53,546 bases of DNA from Streptomyces sp. JJ38 (GTDB lineage Bacteria > Actinomycetota > Actinomycetes > Streptomycetales > Streptomycetaceae): NCBI RefSeq assembly GCF_019303475.1, contig NZ_JABLSI010000050.1, positions 1-53,546 on the forward strand, in the 5' to 3' direction. Below the pieces are notes generated by a model. That model had not been told where the DNA came from. It was given only the letters and a program-made list of their open reading frames with translations, and ran no database searches. Shown piece by piece: positions 25,901 to 34,185 of this stretch (position 1 is its first letter; the number at the start of each line of letters is the position of its first letter). Position numbers and translations under genes: made by a program.

Positions 25901-26903
25901 CGAGGGTGAACGGGCCTCGACCGCGACACCCGCCCAGGGTGTACAGCACCGGCGCGCCCCCGCCGCCGCCCCCGAGAGCCACAACCTCCCGGCGCCCACG
26001 CGTTCCCACGCCGCGGCACCGGCCGCCCCGCACCCGGCCGCCCGGGAGTTCGCCGTCCGGGCGCCCGAGGCCGGTGCCGACGAGGGGCCCGAGCCGCTGG
26101 ACGGCCCGAACGGCGCCGTGGAGGTCCGCAACGCCGCCTCCGGCACGCCGCCGCACCCCATCGACGTCGACGACGAGCTGCCGCCCGAGCCGCTGGACAA
26201 CCCGCGCCGTCTGCTCGTCTGGCCCGAGCCCGACGTCTCCACGCAGCAGGCGCTGAGCGAACGCGGTTACCGTCCGGTGATCGTCCACTCGCGCGACGAG
26301 GTGGACGCACAGATGGCGGCCTATCCGGCGGCCCTCTTCGTCGACCCGCTCACCGGGCCCATCACCCGGACCGCGCTGCAGTCCCTGCGGCAGGCCGCCG
26401 TGGCCGCCGAGGTGCCCGTCCTCGTCACGGCGGGGCTGGGGCAGGCCAGCCGGGAGGCCGCGTACGGCGCCGACCCGGCCGTGCTGCTCAAGGCGCTCGC
26501 CCCGCGCGACAGTGAGCAGCACCCGCCACGCGTGCTGCTGGTCGAGGAGCAGCCGGCCATCGCGGAGGCGTTCAAGGCGACGCTGGAGCGGCGCGGCATG
26601 CAGGTCACGCATGCGCCGAGCGACAGCGAGGCGGCGGCGATGGCGGCCCAGGTCCGGCCGAACCTCGTCGTCATGGACCTGCGCCAGGTCCGCCGTCGGC
26701 GGGCGGGCGTCCTCGACTGGCTGCGGGTCAACGGGCAGCTGAACCGCACCCCGTTCGTCGTCTACACCTCCGCCCCGATGGACCCGTCCGAGCTGAACCT
26801 GCTGGCCACCGGCGAGACGGTGCTCTTCCTCGCCGAGCGCTCGACCAGCCCCGACGTGCAGAACCGGATCGTGGACCTGCTGGCCAAGATCGGCGCCAAC
26901 TGA
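22902..26903 (+). CDS. PAS-PAS degenerate hybrid histidine kinase-like protein with long Pro/Ala/Gly linker
   Basis: 1,333 aa from GTG 22902 (GGGAGGA upstream). Order: PAS 1 (residues 10-150, ILDALPDALLLVNANGTVVN), PAS 2 (about 160-275, GVVGTDVDGRVVLVNPAAAS), a DHp-like helix, a CA-like region, about 580 residues of low-complexity linker, and two C-terminal receiver-like domains. The DHp motif reads GDALRGPLEEL where kinases have SHELRTPL, so the phospho-accepting His is missing. The N-box is weak (AHLVADVAG). The last receiver keeps an Asp (VVMDLRQ) but has EE instead of DD in the acid pocket. I infer a signal-integrating pseudokinase or scaffold. Confidence 0.85.
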   Translation: MSSRPSRGAARLAAILDALPDALLLVNANGTVVNANSIALETFEAPGTALIGRGLLDLLPAFDSKRIPGSMRRPEEQVERRQPPTRMVARRTDGGEFPVEVTSANLADGRTPYESAFEAAYADHGNTYTGDELLMLVVRDLTGTLDTEAELARQQRQTEMILRAAAEGVVGTDVDGRVVLVNPAAASILGYRASDLGGQQLHPLVHHSRADGSPLPYEETPLADTLRSGRKHRVRNQVLWTKDRRPVPVDLTTAPVRDGDQLVGAVLTFTDRSPFDALEARHEQLRAVIGDALRGPLEELRRELSGLTADPAGQLWPEANQVLHYLSAGYARMTTLLDNVVAFQELEAGREKLAPEQVALDSVVSVGVEGAVDLIGPGRVQFAVHAPPIQAVVDPRWLSLAIAHLVADVAGVDSTGNAVGGGAGGATVVLAAAKRGKGPDAVIRIEVRGPYAGGSPVHQPMVRGVVARHGGVLQTHELPGDGVNGSAFVLEVPVGDVDESLAPAAAEPPQAQPQPQGPPEPGQTQPEPGAGPAAEPDGAVPPTPTGRRARRALRSPAEEPSDGAGQGMAGAGAAGAVGPGPGNTDAPGHAAPGGTGALGEGAAGLIPEQATPAGVRPGTGRRGRRARPAPEESRPAGQPGAEGAPTGPGPGAGPGAGPGPDAGPGSAAGPEAGFGADPNAGAGPQRRAAFALPPAAADQAAAGQAAAGQFAAGQSAADQAAAGQGATGQAATPGHTTAGHAAVAGQTGTPPVADRPTGRRRKPSPPEEAPAPAEHPGTPALGSPAHGSPAPGTPAHGSPAHGTPFPGTPGPGTPAPGTPAPGTPAPGTPASGTPEHGSPAPGTPGAGDGQGGTPASAGMAALEPARQDDPRAAHPVVASSPILGGAAPAHAEQPAPHRPSLPAGNAQAEGSSGSGISVRTLGQGVPFARPAVEDPAAEAPAPPGAAAPPGTPAQPGVPAHPGAPAPQASGPQASATEASASPHTPAAGTGRRRKLATPPPEGERASTATPAQGVQHRRAPAAAPESHNLPAPTRSHAAAPAAPHPAAREFAVRAPEAGADEGPEPLDGPNGAVEVRNAASGTPPHPIDVDDELPPEPLDNPRRLLVWPEPDVSTQQALSERGYRPVIVHSRDEVDAQMAAYPAALFVDPLTGPITRTALQSLRQAAVAAEVPVLVTAGLGQASREAAYGADPAVLLKALAPRDSEQHPPRVLLVEEQPAIAEAFKATLERRGMQVTHAPSDSEAAAMAAQVRPNLVVMDLRQVRRRRAGVLDWLRVNGQLNRTPFVVYTSAPMDPSELNLLATGETVLFLAERSTSPDVQNRIVDLLAKIGAN

Positions 26904-26978
26904 CCCCTGGGCGGGCCCGTGGGAGGGCCCCTGGGTGGGCCCTGGGCCTGAACGCCGGGCCTGAATCCCGGGCCTGAA

Positions 26979-27015
26979 CCGAGGACGGCGGCGGCGAACC
27001 CCGCGCCGTCCTCGG
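26979..27015. terminator. Bidirectional terminator between convergent genes
   Basis: A perfect 11-bp stem (CCGAGGACGGC and complement) with a 15-base loop, between the PAS protein and the acyl-CoA ligase. Confidence 0.7.
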
Positions 27016-27028
27016 CCCCATGGCGCGG

Positions 27029-28693
27029 CTACAACGTCGTGACGTCCAGCTCACCCTCGGCGTGCCGCTTCCGCAGCAGCTTCTTGTCGAACTTGCCGAC
27101 CGACGTCTTCGGGACCTCCTGGATCACCGTCCAGCGCTCCGGGAGCTGCCAGCTCGCCACGTGCTCGCCGAGGAACGCGCGCAGGGCCGCGAAGTCCGCC
27201 TTCGCGCCCTCCCGCAGGACGACCGTGGCCAGCGGTCGCTCGCCCCACTTCTCGTCCGGCACGGCCACGACGCACGCCTCGGCGACGTCGGGGTGGGACA
27301 TCAGGTGCCCCTCCAGTTCGACGGACGAGATCCACTCGCCACCGGACTTGATCACGTCCTTGGCGCGGTCGGTGAGCGTCAGGAAACCGTCCGGGGAGAT
27401 GGTGCCGACGTCGCCGGTGCGCAGCCAGCCGTCGGGGCTGAACTTGTCCTCGGGACGCAGCGGTTCGTCGCTGAGCGCGCCACCGTAGTAGGCGGCGGCG
27501 ATCCACGGACCGCGCACCTCCAGCTCGCCCGTGCTCTCGCCGTCCCAGGGCGCGAACGTCCCGTCCGGCGCCGCCAGCCGAGCCTCGACGGACGCGGGCA
27601 GCCGGCCCTGCGTGAGCCGGTACGCCCAGCTCTCGTCCTCGCCCACACCGGCGGGGACGCGCGCGACGGTGCCGAGCGGCGACGTCTCCGTCATGCCCCA
27701 GGCGTGGATCAGCGTGACGCCGTGCCGCTCCTCGAAGGCCCGCATCAGGCTCGGCGGACAGGCGGAACCGCCGATGACCACTCTGCTCAGGGAGGAGATG
27801 TCGCGCGGGTTGGCCTCCAGCTCGGCCAGCAGGCCCTGCCAGATGGTCGGCACCGCGCCGGACACCGTCGGACGGACGGTGGCGATCATCTCCGCGATCG
27901 GGCCCGGCTGAAGGAAGCGGTCGGACATCAGCATCGACGCCCCGGCCATGAACGCGGCGTGCGGCAGCCCCCAGGCGTTCACGTGGAACATCGGGACCAC
28001 CGGCATGACGATGTCGTTGGCCGTGAGCGCGAAGGCCTCGGCGGAGTTGACCTGCATCGCGTGCAGGTAGACGGAGCGGTGGCTGAACAGCACGCCCTTG
28101 GGGTCACCGGTCGTGCCGGAGGTGTAGCAGAGGGCGGCCGCCTGCCGCTCGTCGATGTCCGGCCACGCGTACGTCGTCGGACGGCCGCCGATCAGCTCCT
28201 CGTACTCGTGTACCCGCACACCACCGGCCGCGGCGGCCTCGGTCAGGGCCGCCCGGTCGCCCGCCCCGGAGACGACGACGTGCTCGACGCTCTTGATCTG
28301 CGGCAGCAGCGGCACGAGCAACGGCAGCAGCGTGCCGTTGACGATGACGACGCGGTCCGCCGCGTGGTTGACGACCCAGGCCAGCTGGGCCGGAGGCAGC
28401 CGCAGGTTCAGCGTGTGCAGCACGGCGCCCATGGCGGGAATCGCGAGGTACGCCTCGACGTGGTCCGAGTTGTTCCAGCAGAGCGTGCCGACCCGTTCGT
28501 CACCGGTGACGCCGAGTTCGTCCCGCAGACCGTGGGCGAGCTGCGCCGACCGCGCGCCGATCTCGGCGAACGAACGCCGCTGCGGCTCGCCCTCCCCCGT
28601 CCAGGTGATGACCTCGGCCTTCCCGTGGACGGTCCGGCCGTGCTCCAGGATCCGCGCTACCTGAAGGGGTACGTCTTGCATCGTGCTCAGCAT
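27029..28693 (-). CDS. Long-chain fatty-acyl-CoA ligase (FadD type)
   Basis: 554 aa, full length for the ANL superfamily. AMP-binding P-loop YTSGTTGDPKG near residue 190, HVNAWGLPHAAFMAG in the middle, the adenylate motif HAWGMTETSP, the hinge region DGWLRTGDVG and DRAKDVIKSGGEWIS, and the catalytic Lys motif KTSVGKFDKK close to the C-terminus. It activates a fatty acid as acyl-AMP and transfers it to CoA; chain length cannot be read. GGGAGGC precedes the ATG. Monocistronic, convergent with the PAS protein. Confidence 0.95.
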   Translation of the reverse strand: MLSTMQDVPLQVARILEHGRTVHGKAEVITWTGEGEPQRRSFAEIGARSAQLAHGLRDELGVTGDERVGTLCWNNSDHVEAYLAIPAMGAVLHTLNLRLPPAQLAWVVNHAADRVVIVNGTLLPLLVPLLPQIKSVEHVVVSGAGDRAALTEAAAAGGVRVHEYEELIGGRPTTYAWPDIDERQAAALCYTSGTTGDPKGVLFSHRSVYLHAMQVNSAEAFALTANDIVMPVVPMFHVNAWGLPHAAFMAGASMLMSDRFLQPGPIAEMIATVRPTVSGAVPTIWQGLLAELEANPRDISSLSRVVIGGSACPPSLMRAFEERHGVTLIHAWGMTETSPLGTVARVPAGVGEDESWAYRLTQGRLPASVEARLAAPDGTFAPWDGESTGELEVRGPWIAAAYYGGALSDEPLRPEDKFSPDGWLRTGDVGTISPDGFLTLTDRAKDVIKSGGEWISSVELEGHLMSHPDVAEACVVAVPDEKWGERPLATVVLREGAKADFAALRAFLGEHVASWQLPERWTVIQEVPKTSVGKFDKKLLRKRHAEGELDVTTL

Positions 28694-28912
28694 GGGCCTG
28701 CCTCCCGAGACCAGCTACGTGCGGGTAACGCGCTGATTCTGGGCCCCGCTAGACCGCATGTCACTACCTGGTGACCGTGTCGTAAGCGACAGCCGAATCC
28801 GGCGGCCGACGGCCGCCCCCGGCCGCAGGCGAGACGCCGTCCGCCGCAGGTGGCCGCAGGACACACCGGCCCTCGCGGGTGGCCGTGCGTCGCCGCAGGC
28901 CGCCGTTCCGCG

Positions 28913-29689
28913 TCAGGCCGCCGCGTCCAGGGCGTCCGCCGTCAGCTGCGGGTCCTCGCGGAGCTTGGCCAGCGCCCTCGACACGGCACTCTTCACCGTA
29001 CCCACGGACACCTCCATGATCTCGGCCGTCTGCGCCTCGCTGAGGTCCTCGTAGTAGCGCAGGACCACCATGGCCCGCTGCCGCGCGGGCAGCTTCATCA
29101 CCGCACGCCACATCGCGTCGCGCATGGCCTGCTGCTCGGCCGGGTCGGGGCCGGGCCGCGGCTCCGGCTCGGGCAGTTCCTCGCAGGTGAACTCGTCCAC
29201 CCGGCGCTTGCGCCACTGGGAGGTCCGCGTGTTGATCAGCGCGCGCCGCACATAGCCGTCCAGGGCGCGGTGGTCCTCGATGCGCTCCCAGGCGAGGTAG
29301 GTCTTGGTCAGCGCGGTCTGCAGCAGGTCCTCGGCGTCGCAGGGATCCGCGGTGAGCGAGCGCGCGGTGCGCAGCAGCACGGGGCCGCGCTGGCGCACGT
29401 ACGAGGTGAACGAGGGCGTCCCGGCCGACGCGGCGGGCCCTGCGGACGGGGCCGACACGGCGGACGGGGCCGACACGGTGGACGGGGCCGACACGGTGGA
29501 CGGGGCCGACGTCACGGAGGGCGCCGACGCCAGCTCCGTGACGTCCGCCACACGCTTGCCGGAACGCGCGGCGGTGGAGGCCGCCGCGTCGGCAGACGGC
29601 GAACGGCGCGGAACGAGCGGCGTGACAGTGGCGCCGACAGGGCCGGCGACGGGCGCGGTGTTGCCGACGGAACTCCCAGGCGTGGTCAT
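28913..29689 (-). CDS. SigE-family ECF RNA polymerase sigma factor
   Basis: 258 aa from ATG 29689 (GAGGAC upstream). Sigma region 2 (FTSYVRQRGPVLLRTARSLT ... DAEDLLQTALTKTYLAWERI) and region 4 (LPARQRAMVVLRYYEDLSEA ... VSVGTVKSAVSRALAKL) are complete. The first 90 residues are an unusual Ala/Ser/Pro/Val-rich extension with near-identical repeats of SAPSTV, encoded by tandem GGACGGGGCCGACACGGT units at 29448-29512. No anti-sigma gene is adjacent; the upstream small secreted gene is the nearest neighbour. Confidence 0.92.
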   Translation of the reverse strand: MTTPGSSVGNTAPVAGPVGATVTPLVPRRSPSADAAASTAARSGKRVADVTELASAPSVTSAPSTVSAPSTVSAPSAVSAPSAGPAASAGTPSFTSYVRQRGPVLLRTARSLTADPCDAEDLLQTALTKTYLAWERIEDHRALDGYVRRALINTRTSQWRKRRVDEFTCEELPEPEPRPGPDPAEQQAMRDAMWRAVMKLPARQRAMVVLRYYEDLSEAQTAEIMEVSVGTVKSAVSRALAKLREDPQLTADALDAAA

Positions 29690-29779
29690 GTCCTCAACGC
29701 TATGAGCCCTCGTCCCGGCCGGGGATCGGCCGGAAGTGCCGAGCCCTCTCCCCCTCAAGTTGTAGTGCCGTCTCCGCCT

Positions 29780-29824
29780 GCACCTCCCAGGGGTGGAGGG
29801 GCGACCCCCACCCCTAGGGGGTGC
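29780..29824. other. Inverted repeat in the sigma-factor leader
   Basis: A 45-bp imperfect palindrome (GCACCTCCCAGGGGTGG with its near complement) about 90 bp upstream of the sigma-factor start. It could be an attenuator or an operator. Confidence 0.4.
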
Positions 29825-29915
29825 CTCCCTGAGGGGGCCCGCACGGGAGGCGGGGGACCGGCCGGCGAGCACCTCGTCGGCCGCGCGCGGCAGGCCGGGC
29901 CACCGCACGTGAGAA

Positions 29916-29954
29916 GGCCGTGAGGCCACACCGGAGCGGTGCGGCCTCACGGCC
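29916..29954 (-). terminator. Terminator of the small secreted-protein gene
   Basis: A near-perfect stem of 18 bp (GGCCGTGAGGCC, one mismatch, then CACCG), loop GAG, 60 bp past the stop codon at 30014. Confidence 0.75.
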
Positions 29955-30013
29955 CGTGCCTACCTCACAGGTCCCCCCTCGGCGCCGACCTTCCCCAAGG
30001 AGCGCCGGCCCGG

Positions 30014-30322
30014 TCACCTCATCAGGTCCCAGAAGTTGATCGCGACGGTGCCCTGGTCGATCGTCGTGAGGCCGGGGCCGTTGGCGCTCGCGTTGTTGGC
30101 CTGGTTCGAGGCGCCCCAGCCGGTCGCGGCCTGCTGGTTCGTCGTCGAGTTGCCGTTGTTGTTCCCCATCACCCCGCTGCCCACGCTGCTGACCACGCTC
30201 GCGTTCGATCCATCCCCCGCGAACGCGCCGTTGTCGGCCTGGGCCACGCCCCCGAACACCGCCACGGTGAGCGGCAGGGCCGCGGCTGCGGCGATGAGGC
30301 GAGCGGTACGGACACGTGCCAT
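30014..30322 (-). CDS. Small secreted Asn/Gly/Ser-rich protein
   Basis: 102 aa with a clear Sec signal (RTARLIAAAAALPLTVAVFG, cleavage probably after AQA) and a ribosome binding site GGAGGAA. The mature 70 residues are rich in Asn, Gly, Ser and Ala (GNNNGNSTTNQQAATGWGAS) and end in a hydrophobic TIDQGTVAINFWDLM. No cysteines. The composition recalls Streptomyces cell-surface proteins such as rodlins, but I do not see the diagnostic rodlin or chaplin sequence, so the family is left open. Confidence 0.75.
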   Translation of the reverse strand: MARVRTARLIAAAAALPLTVAVFGGVAQADNGAFAGDGSNASVVSSVGSGVMGNNNGNSTTNQQAATGWGASNQANNASANGPGLTTIDQGTVAINFWDLMR

Positions 30323-30513
30323 GTCGGATTCCTCCAGAACGGAACTCGGTTGTCGTGCCGGGCGGTTGGCCTACCACCCGAGCGGAACGACGTCGCGACC
30401 CCACGCTGCCCGCCCCGCAGCCGCCACACCCCCGCTCCGCATCGTTTCCCCCGCAAGCATGACGACTTACCGATAAACTCGAATACATCCCAGTTCACCC
30501 CCGCAGCGCACAC

Positions 30514-31050
30514 CTATAACCGCCCGGCCGGGCCCAGGGCGTAGCCCGCCAGCACGAACACGGGTGCCCACGTCGCGCTGCTCAGCACGGTCCACAGCAC
30601 ATAACGCCGCAACGGCATGCCGGCCGCCCCGCACAGCGTCGGGACCACGGTACGCAGCACCCCCGTGAACCGTCCGATGAACACGGCTCCCCCGCCGCGG
30701 CGCTCGATCAGCGCCAACCCCCGCTCGGTGCGACGCTGCCATTTCAGCAACCGCCGCGACGAGCACGGCCGCGGCACCACCCCGGCCGGCACCCGCGCCC
30801 TCCACCGCCTCCCCGCCACATACCCGACGACGTTGCCCAACACCCCGCCCACCAGAGCCGCGACGATCGCCGCCACCACCGGCACGTGGCCGTGCCACGA
30901 CAGCACCCCGCCCACCACCAGCGCCGTCTGCCCGGGCACCAGCACCCCGACCACCGGTAACGCGGCCTCCAACGCCGGCAGGACCAGCACGACCGCGAGT
31001 ATGCCGAGAGCGCCCCACGCCACGGCGTGCTCGGCCAGCCAGGCCACCAT
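30514..31050 (-). CDS. DedA-family membrane protein
   Basis: 178 aa. The DedA/SNARE-associated pattern is visible: PALEAALPVVGVLVPGQTAL, a GNVVGYVAGRRW motif, and FIGRFTGVLRTVVPTLCGAAGM (the FxGRFxxxxRxxxP signature). At least four hydrophobic stretches. Family knowledge: DedA proteins act in lipid-carrier recycling and membrane homeostasis. The family usually has about 200 residues; this one is slightly short at the C-terminus. Confidence 0.9.
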   Translation of the reverse strand: MVAWLAEHAVAWGALGILAVVLVLPALEAALPVVGVLVPGQTALVVGGVLSWHGHVPVVAAIVAALVGGVLGNVVGYVAGRRWRARVPAGVVPRPCSSRRLLKWQRRTERGLALIERRGGGAVFIGRFTGVLRTVVPTLCGAAGMPLRRYVLWTVLSSATWAPVFVLAGYALGPAGRL

Positions 31051-31200
31051 CAGCCGGTCACCCCCTCCTCCACCCTCTCCACCGGGCGGCTGCTCCAGTC
31101 CTCACCAGCCAAGCCGCTCCCGGTCGCGGCTCGCACGACCCGGCGAGCCCGGTCCGTTCACCTCCGCCCCCGGCCACCGACGCCGTCTGCTCCGCACACG

Positions 31201-31228
31201 AAAAGAGGCGCCCCCGTCCGGGGACGCC
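31201..31228 (-). terminator. Rho-independent terminator after the MscS-like gene
   Basis: On the minus strand a GGCGTCCCC/GGGGGCGCC stem is followed by TCTTTT, an unusually good U-tract for this GC content. Confidence 0.75.
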
Positions 31229-31261
31229 CCTTCCCGGGCCCGGGCCGTGAAGCCGCTGGCC

Positions 31262-32008
31262 TCAGGCGCCGGGCCCCGCGGAAACACCCACCTCGACGCG
31301 CTCGTCCTCACCGGACTCCTCGCGCAGCCGGGCGGTCTCGCGCTCGGCGCCGTCCAGCCAGCGCTCCCACCGCTGCTGCATGGGACGCACCAGGCCGCCG
31401 CCGACGCCGACGACCAGGATGCCGCCGACCGTCGCGAGCACCGTGACCAGCACCGGGACCGTCACGGAGACGGCGACCCCGATCTGGTTGAGCGCGGCGA
31501 TGATGCCGAGGCCGAGCAGGAACACCGCCGCCGTGTTGGCCAGCAGCCGCCCGTACGAGACGCCGCTGAGGGCAGCGCTGATCAGCGTCTTGACCGCGTT
31601 CGCGATGGCCGCGACGACGATGACGATGACGATCGCGACAATGGCCTTCGGAATCCAGGCGACGACGCCCTTCAGCAGGTCACTGATCGGGTTGGGTCCG
31701 AAGACGGAGAACGAGACCTGCAGGACGATCAACAGGACGGCGTAGTAGACGAGCTTGGCGATGATGTCGATCGCGTCGAACTGCGAGCGTTCGAGGACGC
31801 GGTCGAGCCCGCTCTTCTCGGTGACGCGGCTGAAGCCGACCCTGTCGAGAACGGTCCGCACCAGCTTCGCCAGCATTCTGGCGATGATCCAGCCGATGAG
31901 CAGGATGACGAGAAAGGCGGCCAGCTTCGGCACGAACGTCGCGACCGAGGTGAACGATTCCTCGATCCCGGATTCGAAATCGATGGCGAGCAACGACGCA
32001 TGACGCAT
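31262..32008 (-). CDS. MscS-like (TM-helix repeat) membrane protein
   Basis: 248 aa; ATG 32008 follows GAGGAA. An amphipathic N-terminus leads to a first helix LAAFLVILLIGWIIARMLAK, then RTVLDRVGFSRVTEKSGLD, and three more long hydrophobic helices, with the pattern repeated (IVVAAIANAVKTLISAALSG). This is the duplicated TM-helix architecture of small MscS relatives (CmpX-like), lacking the large cytoplasmic beta domain. C-terminal 45 residues are charged. Likely a small-conductance mechanosensitive or structural membrane protein. Confidence 0.82.
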   Translation of the reverse strand: MRHASLLAIDFESGIEESFTSVATFVPKLAAFLVILLIGWIIARMLAKLVRTVLDRVGFSRVTEKSGLDRVLERSQFDAIDIIAKLVYYAVLLIVLQVSFSVFGPNPISDLLKGVVAWIPKAIVAIVIVIVVAAIANAVKTLISAALSGVSYGRLLANTAAVFLLGLGIIAALNQIGVAVSVTVPVLVTVLATVGGILVVGVGGGLVRPMQQRWERWLDGAERETARLREESGEDERVEVGVSAGPGA

Positions 32009-32166
32009 GGGGGATTCCTCGGATAGGCGTTGTAACCAGCCCGGACTACCACGACCGGTACCGCCCTTTCCCGCCGTCCGGCCGCCGTTCACCCCATTGC
32101 CCTAACCGACGCCTCGCCACCTCAATGCACATACGAAAAAAGACCGTTCGGAATTTCCTCCCACCG

Positions 32167-33027
32167 TCAGTCGCCCCGCCCCGCCGTGGTGGAACCATCC
32201 CGTGCCCTGAGCGCGGCCACCACCGCGCCCGGGTCCTCCGCGTAGAAGCGGAAGGCACGGGCCTCGACGGGCCTCCCCAGAGCCCGAACGAACCGCACCG
32301 GCTCGGCCAACTCGACGGTGACCGTCGTCTGGGCCGCCACGGCCATGTCGGCGACCCCTTGCTCGTCCACGGCGGCCAGCCTGCCCTCCGGGAACGTCCG
32401 CTCCAGGCGGACAGCGGCCATGCGCTCGGCCGGGACGCGGATGTCCACCAGCGCCCCATACCGCAGGCGCAGTGACCCGTCGGCCCCGATCACGTGCGGC
32501 CGCACCACGCAGGAAGCGTGCAGGGCGACGACGAAGTAGCAGCCCCAGACGTCCACGACGAGCGTGAGCGCGTGCACCACCGGCCAGGGGACCAAGAGCG
32601 CGAGGGCCACCGTCTCGACGACGCAGGCGAACAGGAACGCGCCCATGACCGCCGTCTGCCCCGGGGCGTACGCGACGGGCAGGTCGCCCTCGCGCACGCC
32701 GTGCGGGCCTCGGCGCGTCACCCAGCGGAGAAAGCTGGTGAAGAGGAAGAACTCGTGGGCGGTCAGCTTCCGCACGGGCGCCGGGACGGCGTCGTCGACC
32801 GCGGCGAGCAGCGCCGCACGGCCACGAAGCCCCGCGCGGCGGTGCCGCCGGACGTCCAGGAGGAGCAGCGTACCGGCGGCCGCCACGACACCTACTACCG
32901 CGAGCTCCACCGCGAGCCGGGCCCCCGGTGCCACCCGCACCCCGCCGACCACGCACAGCACGAGCACGAACTCCAGCGGTACCAGCGCGGCGAGCGACCA
33001 GCGCACCGCCCTCCGCAGCGCCCTCAC
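32167..33027 (-). CDS. Membrane protein coupled to the MerR regulator
   Basis: 286 aa, GTG start overlapping the MerR stop by 4 bp (GTGA). Two N-terminal helices (LVPLEFVLVLCVVGGV, LAVELAVVGVVAAAGTLLLL), a cytoplasmic loop and two central helices (GAFLFACVVETVALALLVPW) precede a soluble C-terminal domain of about 110 residues. I recognise no family. Its coupling to the regulator suggests it is the effector that MerR protein controls. Confidence 0.75.
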   Translation of the reverse strand: MRALRRAVRWSLAALVPLEFVLVLCVVGGVRVAPGARLAVELAVVGVVAAAGTLLLLDVRRHRRAGLRGRAALLAAVDDAVPAPVRKLTAHEFFLFTSFLRWVTRRGPHGVREGDLPVAYAPGQTAVMGAFLFACVVETVALALLVPWPVVHALTLVVDVWGCYFVVALHASCVVRPHVIGADGSLRLRYGALVDIRVPAERMAAVRLERTFPEGRLAAVDEQGVADMAVAAQTTVTVELAEPVRFVRALGRPVEARAFRFYAEDPGAVVAALRARDGSTTAGRGD

Positions 33028-33818
33028 CGCGCACGCTCCCGCAGCAGCTCCACGGCCCGGCGCACGGCCGCGGCCTGGGCCGGCGCGAAATCGGCGAAGA
33101 ACGCCCCCGCGAAGCCGCCGCCCTCCCCCACCTCGCCGCGCTCGGGGAGAGCCAGCGCCCGCGCCACCTCCTCCGGAACGCTGTCGACGATCGCGCGTGC
33201 CGTCGGCTCCACCCGCGGGTCATCCTCGGCCGCCTCGGCGAGCTCGTCCAGTCGCGCGTAGACCTCATAGGCCCGCCGCATGGCCTCCGGATCGGCGCTG
33301 AGGCTGCGCACCATGGCGTCGAGCCAGCCACGGTCGCCGCCCGGCGACGCGGTGTCCAGCAGAGCCATCAACTGCCGCTCCTTGGCCGCCATCGCCGGCT
33401 CGGGCCCCGGCAGTCGCGCGGAAGCCCTGGTCATGTCGGCGAAGAGCCCGGCCAGTTCCGGGGTGACGGGCGACTCGTCCGGCAGCCGACCGCCCTCGGC
33501 CTGGCGCAACAGCTCCGCCAGCCGCACCCGGCGCCGTCGAATGGACTCCTCCTGACGGGCAAGGTCGGCGTCGAGCTCGGTCAGTACCTCGGCCAGCTCC
33601 TTGCCCGCGTCGTCGGCGAGCACGTCCCTGACCTCGTCGAGGCTGAGCCCCAACTCCGTGAGCCGACGAATCCGGGCCAGCTCGACGGCGTCCCGCAGCG
33701 CGTACTCGCGGTAGCCGTTGGCCTGCCGCGGCGGCTCCGGGAGTAGGCCGATGCGGTGGTAGTGCCGTACGGCCCGAGTCGTGATGCCGGCGAGACCGGC
33801 GAGCTCTCCGATGCGCAT
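33024..33818 (-). CDS. MerR-family regulator, probably autoregulated
   Basis: 264 aa. The N-terminus is a textbook MerR domain: MRIGELAGLAGITTRAVRHY...IGLLPEPPRQANGYREY, then the dimerisation coil. The remaining 150 residues are a helical effector domain without cysteines, so the inducer is probably not a metal. Its promoter (33825-33855) has the 19-bp spacer and central dyad of MerR-controlled promoters, and the expected transcript start falls on or next to the ATG. Confidence 0.93.
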   Translation of the reverse strand: MRIGELAGLAGITTRAVRHYHRIGLLPEPPRQANGYREYALRDAVELARIRRLTELGLSLDEVRDVLADDAGKELAEVLTELDADLARQEESIRRRRVRLAELLRQAEGGRLPDESPVTPELAGLFADMTRASARLPGPEPAMAAKERQLMALLDTASPGGDRGWLDAMVRSLSADPEAMRRAYEVYARLDELAEAAEDDPRVEPTARAIVDSVPEEVARALALPERGEVGEGGGFAGAFFADFAPAQAAAVRRAVELLRERAR

Positions 33819-33824
33819 GGGCCC

Positions 33825-33855
33825 AGTACAAGCGTTGCCGTAGCGACAAGGTCAA
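33825..33855 (-). promoter_or_regulatory. MerR-type promoter with 19-bp spacer
   Basis: On the minus strand -35 TTGACC (33850-33855) and -10 TGTACT (33825-33830). The spacer holds the dyad TTGCCG-TAG-CGACAA (33835-33849). The ATG starts 7 bases after the -10, so the mRNA is probably leaderless. Confidence 0.7.
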
Positions 33856-33903
33856 GCCCACGACACCGCCCCCGGCACGCACGGGCACCGGCGGCGCACG
33901 CAA

Positions 33904-33938
33904 CCGGCCCCTGACCGTTTGAGCTGGTCAGGGGCCGG
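33904..33938. terminator. Hairpin terminator next to the truncated tRNA-Ser
   Basis: A perfect 13-bp stem (CCGGCCCCTGACC and complement), 9-base loop, 16 bp outside the left att copy. It would have terminated tRNA-Ser(TGA) before insertion. Confidence 0.75.
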
Positions 33939-33954
33939 GAGCGGTGGCTTCAGC

Positions 33955-34011
33955 GCGGAGGCGGTGGGATTTGAACCCACGGTGACATCGCTGCCACGAC
34001 GGTTTTCAAGA
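33955..34011. repeat. att site, left end of element 2 (truncated tRNA-Ser)
   Basis: 57 bp identical to 52029-52085, covering the 3' part of tRNA-Ser(TGA) from the anticodon through the variable and T arms to the acceptor end. Confidence 0.92.
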
Positions 34012-34185
34012 GAGACACCGTCGTGCTTCCCCTAGAGCCTCTGACCTGGGGCAATGGTGTGGCTAACGCTTCTGTCAGCTCCTCTTGGCCCACATATGGC
34101 CCACGCCCCTCTGGTCGGAGCCGAGTCTCAGTGCTCGCTGCCTCGGGCATGCCCGCAAAGAGACCCCGCCCCGGGGACAATAATG

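Noticed and set aside
30014..30322. Assignment of the small secreted protein as a chaplin or rodlin
   Set aside because: The chaplin domain with its cysteine pair is absent and the rodlin signature could not be confirmed by eye.
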